Below, piece by piece: positions 12,314-23,755 of a DNA stretch of 64,000 nucleotides (the first letter of the stretch is position 1; each line of letters opens with the position of its first letter). This stretch comes from Arachnopeziza araneosa (taxonomy: Eukaryota > Ascomycota > Leotiomycetes > Helotiales > Arachnopezizaceae). A program made the translations under genes and the position numbers. The stretch spans positions 1 to 64,000 of the forward strand of contig QYAI01000056.1 in assembly GCA_003988855.1 (NCBI GenBank), in the 5' to 3' direction. The notes under the pieces are model-generated. The model worked only from the letters and a program-made list of their open reading frames with translations. It was not told the DNA's origin and searched no databases.

Positions 12314-12716
12314 AATAATAGCCTAGTGTTGGTGAGTAGTTTCGCCCAGGAATATATGATGAAAGATGGGTGTTGGGAAAGCTGGTGATAGAGAGACTGT
12401 GCAGAATTGAATGGCAGGCTTTCCGTGATTGGTAAATAGTAGTAGCGAATCAGAATCGAAATCTAAACGAGGGGCTACAGCTAATCCGATGCAGATAAGA
12501 CTGAGAGTGGTAATATAATGAGCGATGTGTTGATTCCGCTGCAATATCTTTTTCCTCCCTAGAGACTTCCTACACTAATCCTCATCTCAATATCTATCTC
12601 TAATCCTCATCCATTGCCCTGCCACCGATCATCGCTGTCATCCCCATCGTATCAAATCCACTATTTCACTTCCTCATCTTCATGCTCCCCAAGCTCTCCT
12701 TGCGTACTGATAAATA

Positions 12717-12919
12717 TTAGAAATCCACCTCGATGGGCAGGCTATCGAGCATAGTGATATCTGTAACAACAATAGCAACTTAGTATGAGGATAAGCTTAC
12801 TAGTCAACATTCACAGTGAAGGTGACATCGTGGTTGTTGTCAAAGGGTGGACCACGAGGAGCAATATTCTCAATAGGAACGGAGGCACTAGCGATTGGTG
12901 TTGGGAGCGGTAATGACAT
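12717..12919 (-). CDS. Possible very small gene with one intron
   Basis: ATG 12919 opens a 39-codon frame (MSLPLPTPIASASVPIENIA, ending VTFTVNVD). The stop is a TAG that overlaps a strong donor (gtaagc at 12800). A branch-like actaag and an acceptor (ttacag, 12761) follow. After the acceptor a frame reads ITMLDSLPIEVDF then TAA at 12717. The two parts are one base out of phase, so as spliced the product would end right at the junction. The sequence looks more protein-like than random, but no family is recognised. It may be a relic, or the 39-residue peptide may be the product. Confidence 0.25.
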
Positions 12920-13508
12920 ATTCAGAACTGGTGATGATCACAACTAATTTCTGATTGATGATCGGCCAGTTATAATTGAGAGAAGTTCGACCATTATTTA
13001 TTGTTGCTGGGGCAAGATTTGGCACTCCTCCACACAATCATCCAGGCCGCCAAGGGATTGACCAATGTTAAGCATTCACAGTGGGCAAACCAACGAATCT
13101 GATGCCTTGGACTGTACCGATCCAGTGAAGAAACTGTGAAGGATCAAATGCCAAGTGAGAAGTGAGTTATGGCACTGAAACTATGTTAAGGCTGAAGTTA
13201 TGACCCTTTTATCTCTCCAAAGAAAGACTCGCTGAGGAGGAACAGCTCATCGGAATGGTGGCCATGATAGGAGCGGTACTGACAGTAACTAATCTCAATC
13301 CAAGTCCGCAACAGCTAGATCCAAGATATCTAGATGTGACTCACGAATAAAGAAATAAAATAAGCCCACTGTTCAACACTACCAAGGTCCAAGATTCACA
13401 ATCGAACCTGAGAAGAATTTTGGTATAGTCAATTTCTACAATATCCTAAATAGATCTAGAGAGAATAATCACATCTCAAAGTCTATCTTTAGCATCTACA
13501 ACTACCAC
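12920..13508. other. Intergenic, nothing recognised
   Basis: Downstream of the Zn2Cys6 gene and upstream of the small candidate. No frame or repeat of note. Confidence 0.5.
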
Positions 13509-15693
13509 TTATGCATCATATCGCCATTGGTCCGGTTCCAAGAGATGCTCTGGCTCCTGCTCTGCCGCTGGACGAGCGACAGGACTGAAGCCCATAGCCT
13601 CCATCTCTGCCCTAAAGAAATCATTCTCCTCTAGGATCCCCTCTTCCCAAAGTTCCTCCTCGTCTTGGTCATTGCGAGGTGCGTTATTAGATCCCAGAGC
13701 TCCCGGAATAGGAAAGGCATTGCCAGAAGCTTGGTTTGTTTGGCTGGGCTGAGGCCCGGGGAACAAGGACCAATCAATCGGGCGGGGAAGCCGGTATTCG
13801 TCGCCCAGATTGTAGGTCGATTGTGGCCTAGATGTTGAAGATGAGGCATTGATTTGGGATGTCGAGGATAGTGTTTCGTTGGGAGCAGTGCGGCCGGTGA
13901 AAAACGGCTCTGGGTCGGCGTACATGCTTGGCTGGTCGCGAACGAGCTCATACGCGGAGCTGGGAATGCTAAAGATATTTGTCTTGGGATTATACGTGAA
14001 GCTTCGGGACTCTGCAAAGCGCTCTGGGTCTGAAATTTTGTTAGCTATTGCTGAATCATCATCGAGAAGAGTCTCACTGTAATGAGGATCATTAAAATTC
14101 ATCACAACTTGAGAAGCTTTTTGCTTGCCTTTCCTTCCTAGGTGATGTCAGATTGTCGAGGAAAATTATGTTCAAGGACGCACCAGCAAGTTGAGCCTCA
14201 TAGACTTTGACATCAAATCCACTGCTATGTAGGCCCATTCCTGCAGGGTTCTCCGTAATCCATGGACCAGCGTGCTCATATTCGATGCCATTAATGATGT
14301 AGTTACCTTCCTTGGTGAAGCCATCTTCAGGGACTTCTGGGGGTGCTGGATGATGGATAGAGCTGTAAGCGGGATAATACTTAGCCTCGCCAATCGTGAA
14401 TGTATGGCCATGAGTCTCGCAGCGTAGGCGCGTAGCTGGAATTTCTTGAACCAAGCAAGCCTTATCCTTAAATCTTGCATTCTCGCCATAGTAAAGATCC
14501 TTGAGGTCAGCATTGGTAACGATTTCCAGATAGGTGTCAGGGTCATCCATGCTGATCTCAACAAAATCATGCTTAGTTAAAGAATTGCAGCCAAGGTAGC
14601 AAATTTCCCTATCAATCGTAGGATCATTCTTGGGAGCGAGCTTGTTGATGAAGATGAGGTATTTGTAATTTGCCCAAACAGTGGTGTCTTCCCATCCTAC
14701 AAACTCTTTGGCTTCAAGACCAGAATTTTGCTTTGCCCACTTAAACATCATCATGGCATGTGACTTTTCCATCGGTAAAAAGACGTAATCTAACTCGATT
14801 TTCTTGCAGCATAGTATTGGACGATTGAATGTATACCGAGGTAGCTCATCTTCCAAATCGGGAGTTGGGGCTGCAGCAGCTTGAGATGGATTAGCAATAC
14901 GCGAAGAACGAGGCGCAGCGAAAGGATTGAATTCAAGAGATGCGCGAATTGACTTATCATCAAGCGAATCCGGAGGTAGATGGCCTAAGTAGTCAGAACC
15001 TGAGCCAGTTTTGTTTGGAATCGGAGTTGGTTCATCCCAGCCCATGAAGCTGGCTTTTCCTGTTGACTCATCAATGCAGCACCCAAATGTGACCCAAAGC
15101 GATGGATGTGTGTATTTCGCAATCTTTATAGGACGCTCTTCATCTTCATCTTCATCTTGAACATCAGCTTCAACTCTCCGACTAGATGGGAGACCTAGAG
15201 GCATTTCCTGATAAGTAATTTGGACACTTTGTTCCGATAACAAAGTTGGTTGCGATTTGCTTAGAGTGTTTTGAAAGTTGGGCTGCGCGAAAGGGGCAGA
15301 GTGTGATTCGGTTTGTTGGTTCGACTTGACGGTTTTTGAATTTGATGATGTATTGCTAAAACCAGCTTGAATATGTGGAAGTCTAGATTTCGGTGTCGCC
15401 TTTGGGCGGATAGACGTTAGATTTCGGACCCTAGACTGTTCGATTTGTTTCTCTCTGGGACCAGGCCCTTGGAAGTTTTTTTGTTCCTGTATTCCAACGG
15501 GCACACCCTTTACCTGACACGTTTTGTTCTTTTCAATACACTTTGTGCAAGTGGATTCGCCAGCATAGATGAAGCAACCTTTTTTTTGAATTGTGCAATT
15601 GTCGCAGCGAAGATTTATTCTAGGTCGAACTTGTCCAGGAGTGAACGGGGGGCTGGAAGTTCTACTTCTCGCTTCGGAGTTTTTCATGGCCAT
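13509..15693 (-). CDS. Zn2Cys6 protein with unusual architecture
   Basis: Start taken at ATG 15693 (MAMKNSEARSRT). One 46-base intron (14138-14183) joins ...YEAQLAG to RKGKQKASQVVMNFN in phase. Total about 710 residues. Residues 30-60 hold a binuclear zinc cluster: CDNCTIQKKGC, then nine residues, then CTKCIEKNKTC, spaced C-2-C-6-C and C-2-C-6-C. The cluster is followed by a disordered Ser/Gln/Asn region, an acidic run (DEDEDEE), and a folded-looking middle (residues 220-510) with many aromatic residues. I see none of the fungal-specific transcription factor domain that usually follows this zinc cluster. The C-terminus is acidic and Pro/Ser-rich, perhaps an activation region. Likely a DNA-binding regulator; target unknown. 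The frame is intact throughout. Confidence 0.75.
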
Positions 15694-17689
15694 AGCCTCG
15701 CGAGTTTTCTGAAGATTATATGGTCGAAACAGCAACAGCCATCAGCTCGGTTTCTTTGTCGCCAGACAGTCTTGGGAATATCGCGAAATTGGCAGTGTTT
15801 TGACTTCGACTTTGCTCGAGCAAATGTAGGCTTGACGTGCTCCTTTGGAGTATTCCAAACCAATGGCGTACCGACTGCTTGGACTTTTTGTTCTGGAAGT
15901 GGAGGCAATACAAAGAAGTTATTGATCTGGAGGCAATAAATATTGGGAATGTTTTATTATTTAGGTCGTTGCAAAATGGTAGAAAAGTCAACACGCGTAA
16001 GCGAATGAATTCACCTGCAATCAACAGATTAAGAGAAGGAAATTATTCACTTCTGCTTAAATCAAGGATAGGAAGATTTAACATTAAGGAACCAGATGTA
16101 GTATGCCAAAATAGATCTTGTTACGTTGTTACAACATGTACTTAAGGATCAAAGAGGCTTAAACGACGAGGTTTTCTAGCGGGAAGTTATGGCAGCGGGA
16201 AAACTGTTGGATAAGGAATACTTTCTACTTACTTAAGATGAAGTAACGCTTTATTTTGAAATCAATTATAGCTTTCTTTAATCAGATACGATATCAAAGT
16301 CGTAAGTTTAGCTCCTGAAAACATGGCCGCAAATGAAAATTTCCCTCTAAGATGGTGAGAAGCATCCTTCGATGGCGTTTTAATTCAACAGAGTAGTAGC
16401 AACTGAATGTTGAATGTTGAATGTTAAGCAGGAATCAAAATTTCATCTAGAAAGTTCTTCAGGAATCATAAAGAGCGGACGAAGTTCATCTCTGATAGAT
16501 TTAGAACAGTCGGGTAGCACGGCCTTGATCCCACATTCCAAATGAGAAACAATTGGCTCTTTGGTAGTGATTACTTCAATTGAGCCCATTATGACAATAC
16601 ATTATCAATTCTCAGTCTGACTCAAGAAGGTTCAAGAAAACCAGGTCCCAAATCAAGCCAGGCTCGTTTCGCTCAAGCACGCATAATGATCAACCTTGAA
16701 GCTTTGTAATACTTAAGGGCTTCCATCATACGGATCCCACATAGCTAGCACTGATTTCAGTACGTCGAAGCAAAAGGAAACGCCGACTCTGAGAAAGCTA
16801 CTTCGTTGAACAGAAGAAACCAACCAACCATTGTGCAAAAGCAAAACGAATCCCATCGAACCTGCAGGAGGGTTGGAGAGCTGAGGCAACAAGAGAAGAA
16901 TGAATCAACCGTAAAAGATACGGCTTACAATGGGAAGAGAATAGAACCGCAGAGCTCAATCCACTTCAATTGACGGCGTTATTTAGCATGGGTTAAATAG
17001 GCAAATTGCGGCATTGTATGAGCAGCACGAATTCCAGGAACCAAAATATCGGAAGGACTGACTCTGATACGAGTTCATGCAGGATTCAGATACATTATTA
17101 GGACGGGAATTTTCGGAGGAGTCTCTGAAGCTGCACTCCAGCTGCAAGACACGTTGTCATTCCTGAAGGTGCGTGTGGACATTCAGCTGCTGATGCGATG
17201 TCGTTGAGGCATAACACAGCCTAAATATAGACTTAGTCATCCTGGGGGGGTGAGGTTCAGTGGGTTGGTTGACGATGCGGCGTGCACTAAGGGCAGCCTC
17301 AGCTCGGCCAGCCAGCATGTTTCAGACAGCACGAAAAGATGTCGAACCTCAACATCGAGCAGAGCCAGAGCGCTCGAAACATGGAGCAGCCTGGACCCGG
17401 CCGCCAAGTGCCAGTGCCTGTGCCAATGCCTGTGCCAGTGCATCTCTGTTCCTGCGACCCGGCCGCCATCGATCGTCAAACCCGACTCTTCTCTCCGGCT
17501 CCTCGTCCTGATGCTTGCTGAGACCTGCATCATCGTATGAGGAGGGTGCCACGCATCAGTCGACCAGCCCTGGTACTGGTAGCCTTAACACGGTGTATTA
17601 ACCGTTCACTCCAGCTCATGCTTTGTTATTGCTGCGTCTCCCAATATTCTACTCATTCTTCCATCTCATCATAATCTAATCTTGCTTCA
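15694..17689. other. Intergenic about 2 kb with small repeats
   Basis: A protein-like open stretch at about 15700-15900 on the minus strand (PLVWNTPKEHVKPTFARA) may be a 5' leader of the Zn2Cys6 gene. An 8-base repeat (tgaatgtt, three copies) lies near 16404-16428. A 12-base repeat (tgccagtgcctg type) lies at about 17408-17441. ORFs at 17237-17552 occur on both strands over this repeat and look accidental. The right end is the promoter of the GH16 gene. Confidence 0.5.
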
Positions 17690-18908
17690 ATGCGACCCGG
17701 ATCCGCTATGGCTTTGCCATCTTCACTATTAGCAGGCATCCTGCTATTTTCTCCCCGCCTGACATACGCGCAAACCGACAATGGCGACGAATGTAATTGC
17801 TTCAGGACCAATGCCTCATCTCAAGGCTATTTCACTTCCCATCGCTTTCAGGACTTCCGCAACGTTGCAGAAGCTGGACCTGCTCCTTCAGTCATTACCA
17901 ACACAACAGCTTCAACCAATTCTTTAGCCACTTCGGATTTCTTCACCAGCGATCTCTGGCAGAATGATTGGGCAACTCAGAATTGGAACAACAGTGATGA
18001 TATCGCCTCTTCTGGCGCAAGCGTACTGATGGTCAATTCCCCAAATAATGTCTATATTGGTACCGTCTCCTTTCAGCCTTGCCAGCTACCTTCTGACTTG
18101 TCCCCTAGAAAAATCAACCGACTCGGACCCCTCCTACACCTCCTACCTCACCCTCCGCACTGCCCGTCTCCCAGGCTTCCAATCGGCCGCTGAAGTCGAC
18201 TCAACTCTCCAAAACTACGAGTATATCTCAGCCCGTTTCCTCGCGCGCGTTACCGGCTCACCCGGTGCTTGTGCTGGCATGTTCACCTACCTAGCTTCGA
18301 ATCCTATACAAGAAGCCGATATCGAGATCCTAACCAGAGACCCGCGAAATGCAGTCCAATACACAAACCAACCATCTGTGGACAAGAACGGAAATGACAT
18401 CCCTCAAGCTACTGTCAACGCTACAATCCCTAACGTGCGAGACTGGTCGATATGGAATGTATATCGCGTGGATTGGATGCCAAAACAGACAAGCTGGTAT
18501 GTGAATGGTATTAGCGTGGCTAATATCAGCTATCAAGTTCCGAAAAACCCAGCGGGTTTAATATTGAATATGTGGAGTGATGGGGGAGTTTGGACAGGTA
18601 ATATGAGCCTTTATGACGAAGCTTACCTGCAGGTCCAATGGATTGAGAGTGTTTATAACACGAGTGGACCAGCGGGAGGGTCGAATCCCAAGAGAGACAT
18701 CCATGGTGCGGGCGGTATACTAGAAAAGAGGAAAGGCACCCCTGGTTGTAAAGTCGTCTGCAGTATTGATGAGCATGTCAACGTTACTGGAACTCCGGCA
18801 TTACTGTACAACAATACTGGAGTGGGAGTCCCAAGAGGCCATGGATTGGGGGGCTTAGCTTGGATACCATTGATTTTTGGTGGCGCAGCTCTCTTTGGAT
18901 TGCTCTGA
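17690..18908 (+). CDS. Secreted GH16-type glycosidase, probable GPI anchor
   Basis: Exon 1 is 17690-18059 and exon 2 is 18109-18908, joined in phase (NNVYI to EKSTDSDPS). The protein has about 389 residues. It begins with a signal peptide (SLLAGILLFSPRLTYAQ). It then has the concanavalin-like fold features of glycoside hydrolase family 16. The catalytic segment is EADIEILTRDP, matching the E-x-D-x-E active site, with two nucleophile/acid glutamates. WNVYRVDWMPKQTSWYVNG and LNMWSDGG are typical later strands. Several N-glycosylation sequons are present. The C-terminus ends in a hydrophobic helix (LAWIPLIFGGAALFGLL) after a Gly/Asn-rich stretch, as in GPI-anchored cell-wall enzymes. It probably acts on beta-glucan or chitin-glucan in the wall. 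The precise substrate cannot be read from sequence. Confidence 0.88.
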
Positions 18909-19456
18909 TCTCCAACGCTGATTTAACGATAATTTCTTCATGACACACCTGGATGTACATGCTTCTAGATGATTTGAATATATGGGGAATGGAACAGACA
19001 GGAAGGCGCTTAAAAGGCGCATTTATTTGGGAGGGGAATTGGAAGCAAAAATGGGATCGAACATGTTTGGAGTATTGTCTTGAATATAAATCTATATTTT
19101 CTCGAAAAAGCTGTCTCACGCAATGAGATCCATCGCTCTCTCCCGCATGCTCTATCAAGCATTTAACTACCCTTTCCTACTATGGCCAAGCTTGGCTGCG
19201 AACATCTCTCTGCCATCTGTAACATTTTTTTGGCTGAATATCTTCCTTGTCTTGCACATCCACGCTTCAACAGCTCAATCAATTTTCATCCTTCACCTGC
19301 AAAACCATAATTTCAATTAACTTTTTCTTCAAGATACCCTCTACATTGGCACTACCTCTCCAAACCCAGCCTTCAAGCCTACCTACCCAAAATCCCAAAA
19401 TCCAGAGTCTCAAGCGAGCAATCAGAATTTGTCACAGCAACAAGTATCTCTCTCTG
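18909..19456. other. Intergenic, nothing recognised
   Basis: Region between the convergent GH16 and ankyrin genes, so mostly 3' flanks. Short hydrophobic ORFs near 19123-19320 show no motif. Confidence 0.5.
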
Positions 19457-22400
19457 CTATGCCTTACCCAGTATAAAGCGTAGATTTATTCTCAGCCTCC
19501 AAGTCTCTCGTACCAAGGCTTGCATACTAGCATTTCCTTTCGCAATTGCTATGTCCAGAGGTGTGAAGCCACCATCAGTCTCCGTGTCTATCTTGCAACC
19601 ACGACTGATCAAGTATGTCGCGAGTTCCTCATTGTCAGTAAGCACGGCGGTATGAAATATAGTCCCTCCTTGGCAATATTGCTCATCGATATTCCACCCA
19701 TGACTGATAAGCAGCTCCACGATATTGCTGATGTTTAAGGCGCTCCCAATCATATCCCAAGGCGCGAAGCCATTCTTGCCTCGGAGTGAGAGCTTGCATC
19801 CATGACTGAGCAAACATATTGCGGCATCTTCTCTCCCATGCATGATCGCGGTATACAAAATGGTACGACCGTGGAGTAGCGGTTGTTGACATCTAAACCA
19901 GACGCAATGAGGAAGTCCAACACCTCAATAGCAGGAACTGCTACTCCCTCATGATCCCAAGGTGCCCACCCATCGCGGTCTTGTAACGATAACTTACATC
20001 CGTGTTTAAGCAATAGTTCTATCGGCTCCTTCCCTGAGTTGGAACGCACGGCAAGGTATTACCCCAAAATTATTTTCTACTTCTATATCGCACCCATTTT
20101 CAAGAAGCAGTTGAATTATAGGGAGAGATCCCCTGTGGGTGGCACAGTGGATTGCAGTCCAACCATTGTTGTTCATCGTGTTAATCAGATTGGGCCTGTA
20201 TTGAAGACACATACGAATCACAGCCTCACAATTGATCCAAGCCGCTAGATGCCAAGGAGTGTCGCCGTTCTCATCTCCGCAAAATTGAGCCCCGGCTACC
20301 AATAAGTGCTCTGCACTCGCTACATTGTGTGAGAAACAAGCAGCGTGTAGTGGCTTGGTTTTCTCCAAGTTCACAGCTTCGATATCGGCTCCATCGTCGA
20401 GCAGCTTCCTAACTAAGGTATCCAAGCCAGATATCGAGGCCCAATGGAGACATGTAAACCCATTTCGATCGGGAATATTAGCGCCGCGGATATCTAGAAG
20501 CGACATCGCGGTTTCCGCGTTCTGATTAGCTAAAGTGATATGTAAAGGTGTCATTCCAGAACTATTCATTGCCTGTATATCTGCCCCATGGTCAAGAAGG
20601 AGCATCGCAATCTCGCGGTTCCCGCCGCGTGCTGCGTCATGGAGTAGCGTTTCTTGAACCGCATCGAGAGCGTTGACCTCGGTACCATTGTCTAGAAGCA
20701 GTTTGACCAATCCTGTGTCTTTTAATCGTGCTGCAAAGTGGAGAGGTGTCTCTTCATCTTTAGTTCTGGCCATTATATCTGCTCCATTTGCTAGAAGTAA
20801 AGCTACAACTTGCAAGTTGCCTTGACTCGCTGCTAAATGAAGCCGCCTGCAGCCATATCTATCCACTGTCTCTATATCTCGATTATCTTCAAGCAGTAAC
20901 GCGGCCACTGCGTCACAGCCTCGGTAAGAGGCTACGTGAAGTGGTGTCGTTTTGAGCTCTTTGCTATAAATTGTGGTATCCGCACCCAGCTCTATCAGGG
21001 TTCGAACAGTTTCCGTATGCCCATCATAGGCAGCATTGTATAGAGGCGTGTAACCCTGATTACACTGGGCGTTTAATTCATTGCTACATTCAACCAAGAG
21101 ATCAATTGCCCAGAAGAGTCCTTTTGCGGCGGCAAAGTGAAGAACAATCATTTCGTACCATTTTTGATGTTAGGATCGGCTCCATATGTCAAAAGTCGGT
21201 TTAGAATTCTTCCCCGACATGGACCAGAGATTGCATATTCCAATATACCACCTTTTCCAGAGCCTGTGGCATTTAAATTTGCTCCATGCTTGAGTAAGAA
21301 GTCAATAGACCGTATCTTTCCAAACCAAGCTGCGATGAGCAGGGGAGAGGCTCCATGAAATGAAAAACCATCAGTTTCCATAAAGAGTGGGAGCTCCGAG
21401 TTGACATCTTGACCGGAATTGATTAAAGTAGCAACTTCCTCGATCGAAGCTGTTGCGGCTGCGCGATGAAGCGGGGGAAGTGAGTTTACTTCGAAAGCTA
21501 TCATCTAGTTTCTTATTATACTCTGTGTAGTGGAGATGACCAGTCGTTTTGCTAGTACTTCACGATGATAGTGTATCCGCTTGAAAAAACGAGTTTCATC
21601 CAGATATTTCATCCTGATGTCGGAATCTATAGATTTATCCTTCGTCTTGTTATGAGGTCCTTTGCTGTTACTTCTCAAGGATGGATTGTCCGCTGCCTCG
21701 TTTGCCTCCTCTGCCTCTGCGGCTAGTGATTTCTCCTCTTCTTTAATAATTCTTTCTCGGTTATATATGCGGAAATTAAGTTGAAATACTACACTAAGAG
21801 ATGTCAGCATCAAATATTGCTCGGTAAAGAGGCACTCTAGCTTTCGGCTCACTACCATTACAACTTCGATTATTCTGTATCACTAACGACATCGATTTAG
21901 GACTTGTAGATCATTGTGTAAGGATAGATCACACGGTAGTGTGCTGAGAATTAGGAAAACTTCTACTCGGAAAAAGGGGTAGTAAACTTACCAGCGTCTG
22001 TGTTGCCCAGGTAAAGTTGCTCCAAGAGCCGGCCGATTGAAGATTGGACACCGGTGGATATCGAATGATGACTTAGCATCAAAGACCATATTGAGTGACA
22101 AGTGTTTCCCCTGCTGGAAGACTGTCATCCAATTGGTATCTTCCACCACCACCCCATCATTGTCTTCGTCCGTTATTGTGTACTCTTTTCTTAAGATTTT
22201 GCGTCGCCCAGGCATATCTTGCCCACGGTACATACATAGCAGGATCTGATGCAGGTCCTAGAAAAGTCATCAGAGCGGAATGTTCACTCGCCGTCCATAG
22301 TCTTACCGCAGGAGAATTTAGTATCATCATAGGCAAGGGTACATCTCGTCCAATGGCACATGTAGTATGATGATATCAAATTGTGCACCACCACCTTCCC

Positions 22401-23003
22401 AAGGATTACCAAGACCTGGCATAAAGCGACTGTTATTCTGTACGTGCGTTACGATGGAAGTGACTTTGGGGAGAAGATCTGTCATATTGGAAAGGATGGT
22501 ATCCACTTTGGACTCAGTTGAAGATAAGGATCTCATGTTGGATGTGAGATATATTTGAAATAGCGCTAGTTTGCATATATATAATGCATCGAGGTGACCC
22601 TTCAGGTCTCGTTCCACCTTCACAATATCTGCTTTGTGTGATAGCCATGTGATTTTACGCACATGACGGACAATTGCAACAGTCTTAACTTGCGGGTTGA
22701 TGAAAGCATCCGTATAGCCATCAAGGGAGTGTAAGAAGGCCTGCAGGACAGTTTTCAATTGCTCAAGTGTTTGGAGAAGCTGTTGGCGGACGGCTTCGGC
22801 TTTTACCCTAGCAGTAGGCTCAATATGTGGCTCATCGCATTGATGAGATCGCAAATCTTGAACGCATCCTCGAGAGATTTGAGGGTCCCCAGAAGTGCTT
22901 TGAAATCTACCACAGAACCAGTGGAGGCATTCAACGCATCGACGACTTGCTTGATAAGGCTGAGGCCAGCGATGAAATCACCAGCCGAGAAACCGAACGA
23001 CAT
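19457..23003 (-). pseudogene. Ankyrin-repeat gene with frameshifts and a stop
   Basis: ATG 23003 starts MSFGFSAGDFIAGLSLI, the common fungal N-terminal domain found ahead of ankyrin and NLR-like proteins. A helical region follows (to about 22340). Next is a ubiquitin-like segment (MYRGQDMPGRRK, ITDEDNDGVVVEDTNW; 21988-22262), then a coiled-coil-like exon (21508-21800). The C-terminus has at least a dozen ankyrin repeats (21500-19457) with TPLHxAA and LLxxGADI motifs. Frame breaks lie near 22830 (HIL/IEPT), 22340 (DEMY/LPMM), 21155 (IKNG/YEMIVLHFAA), 20055 (GVI/LAVRSN) and 19865 (NNRYS/GRTILYTA). An in-frame TAG lies at 21505-21507. Most breaks are single-base losses; the protein sequence between them is well preserved. 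Introns at 22262-22294 and near 21800-21976 look valid. A sequencing fault would give the same picture, but neighbouring core genes show none. Confidence 0.8.
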
Positions 23004-23052
23004 CGTGAGATTTGGCCGTTGTTCAGTCACACCACGATCTGTTCACGCCCGA

Positions 23053-23514
23053 TTAAGAGAGGAATCGTCTACCATCCTGGTTTCGAGTCGATAATTCATC
23101 GTGTTGATGGTTTGGAAGACGAAAAGTCTCTGAGGCTATGCACGAGGTTGGAAGCAGCCTTATCGTGGCTGTGTCTGGCTCTCTGCTGGGCTGAATAGAC
23201 GCTGAGAAGAAGTAGAGCGCCACAGCGAAGCGTGATTCGCGAACTAATACAATGCCCGCATCCGCGGGTCTGCTGACCTGTATTGTTTTCGCGGTCTGGG
23301 ATTTGGCTGAGTTGCATTGGACCAAAGTCCAAATTCGTTGCATGTTCTGTTTAAGGCGCCTCATGTTCCTGGTCAAATTTCCTACATCCTCAACCACTTG
23401 AGGAATCAATGTGCCGAGGGTAACAGGTCGGAAAGCTAATGAGGTATAAATAAAAGCTGTGAGTTTGTCCTCAATGTTATGAGCGAGAGACTTTTCGGGC
23501 TTCGAGACTCGCAT
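23053..23514 (-). CDS. Possible small protein between ankyrin gene and VPS54
   Basis: ATG 23514 opens a 153-codon frame. The first 85 residues look protein-like (IPQVVEDVGNLTRNMRRLKQ, NMQRIWTLVQ), after which composition changes at a possible donor (gtcagc near 23278). It may be a short gene, or a 5' exon of the ankyrin gene that starts 50 bases further on. No family recognised. Confidence 0.3.
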   Translation of the reverse strand: MRVSKPEKSLAHNIEDKLTAFIYTSLAFRPVTLGTLIPQVVEDVGNLTRNMRRLKQNMQRIWTLVQCNSAKSQTAKTIQVSRPADAGIVLVRESRFAVALYFFSASIQPSREPDTATIRLLPTSCIASETFRLPNHQHDELSTRNQDGRRFLS

Positions 23515-23755
23515 ACAGTTCAGTCTGGTGTTTGCGAGACAGGGAGGTCTTGAGTGGTTTTGGGGGGTAGGGCTACTGGCTCCTTCTTACCCTCGAAAGT
23601 AATGACAAGATGGGGAAGATTCGAAACCGAAATACTCCAACCATAAGTAGATATACAACTTAGATTCCATCCATGCAACCTCCCCTCCAACTACTTTACA
23701 TACGTACACTGGGTAGATTTTCAAACCCCGCTTCTCTTACCAAACAACTGATCAA

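Noticed and set aside
17237..17552. ORFs on both strands near 17.4 kb
   Set aside because: They overlap a 12-base repeat, occur in four frames and show no motif.
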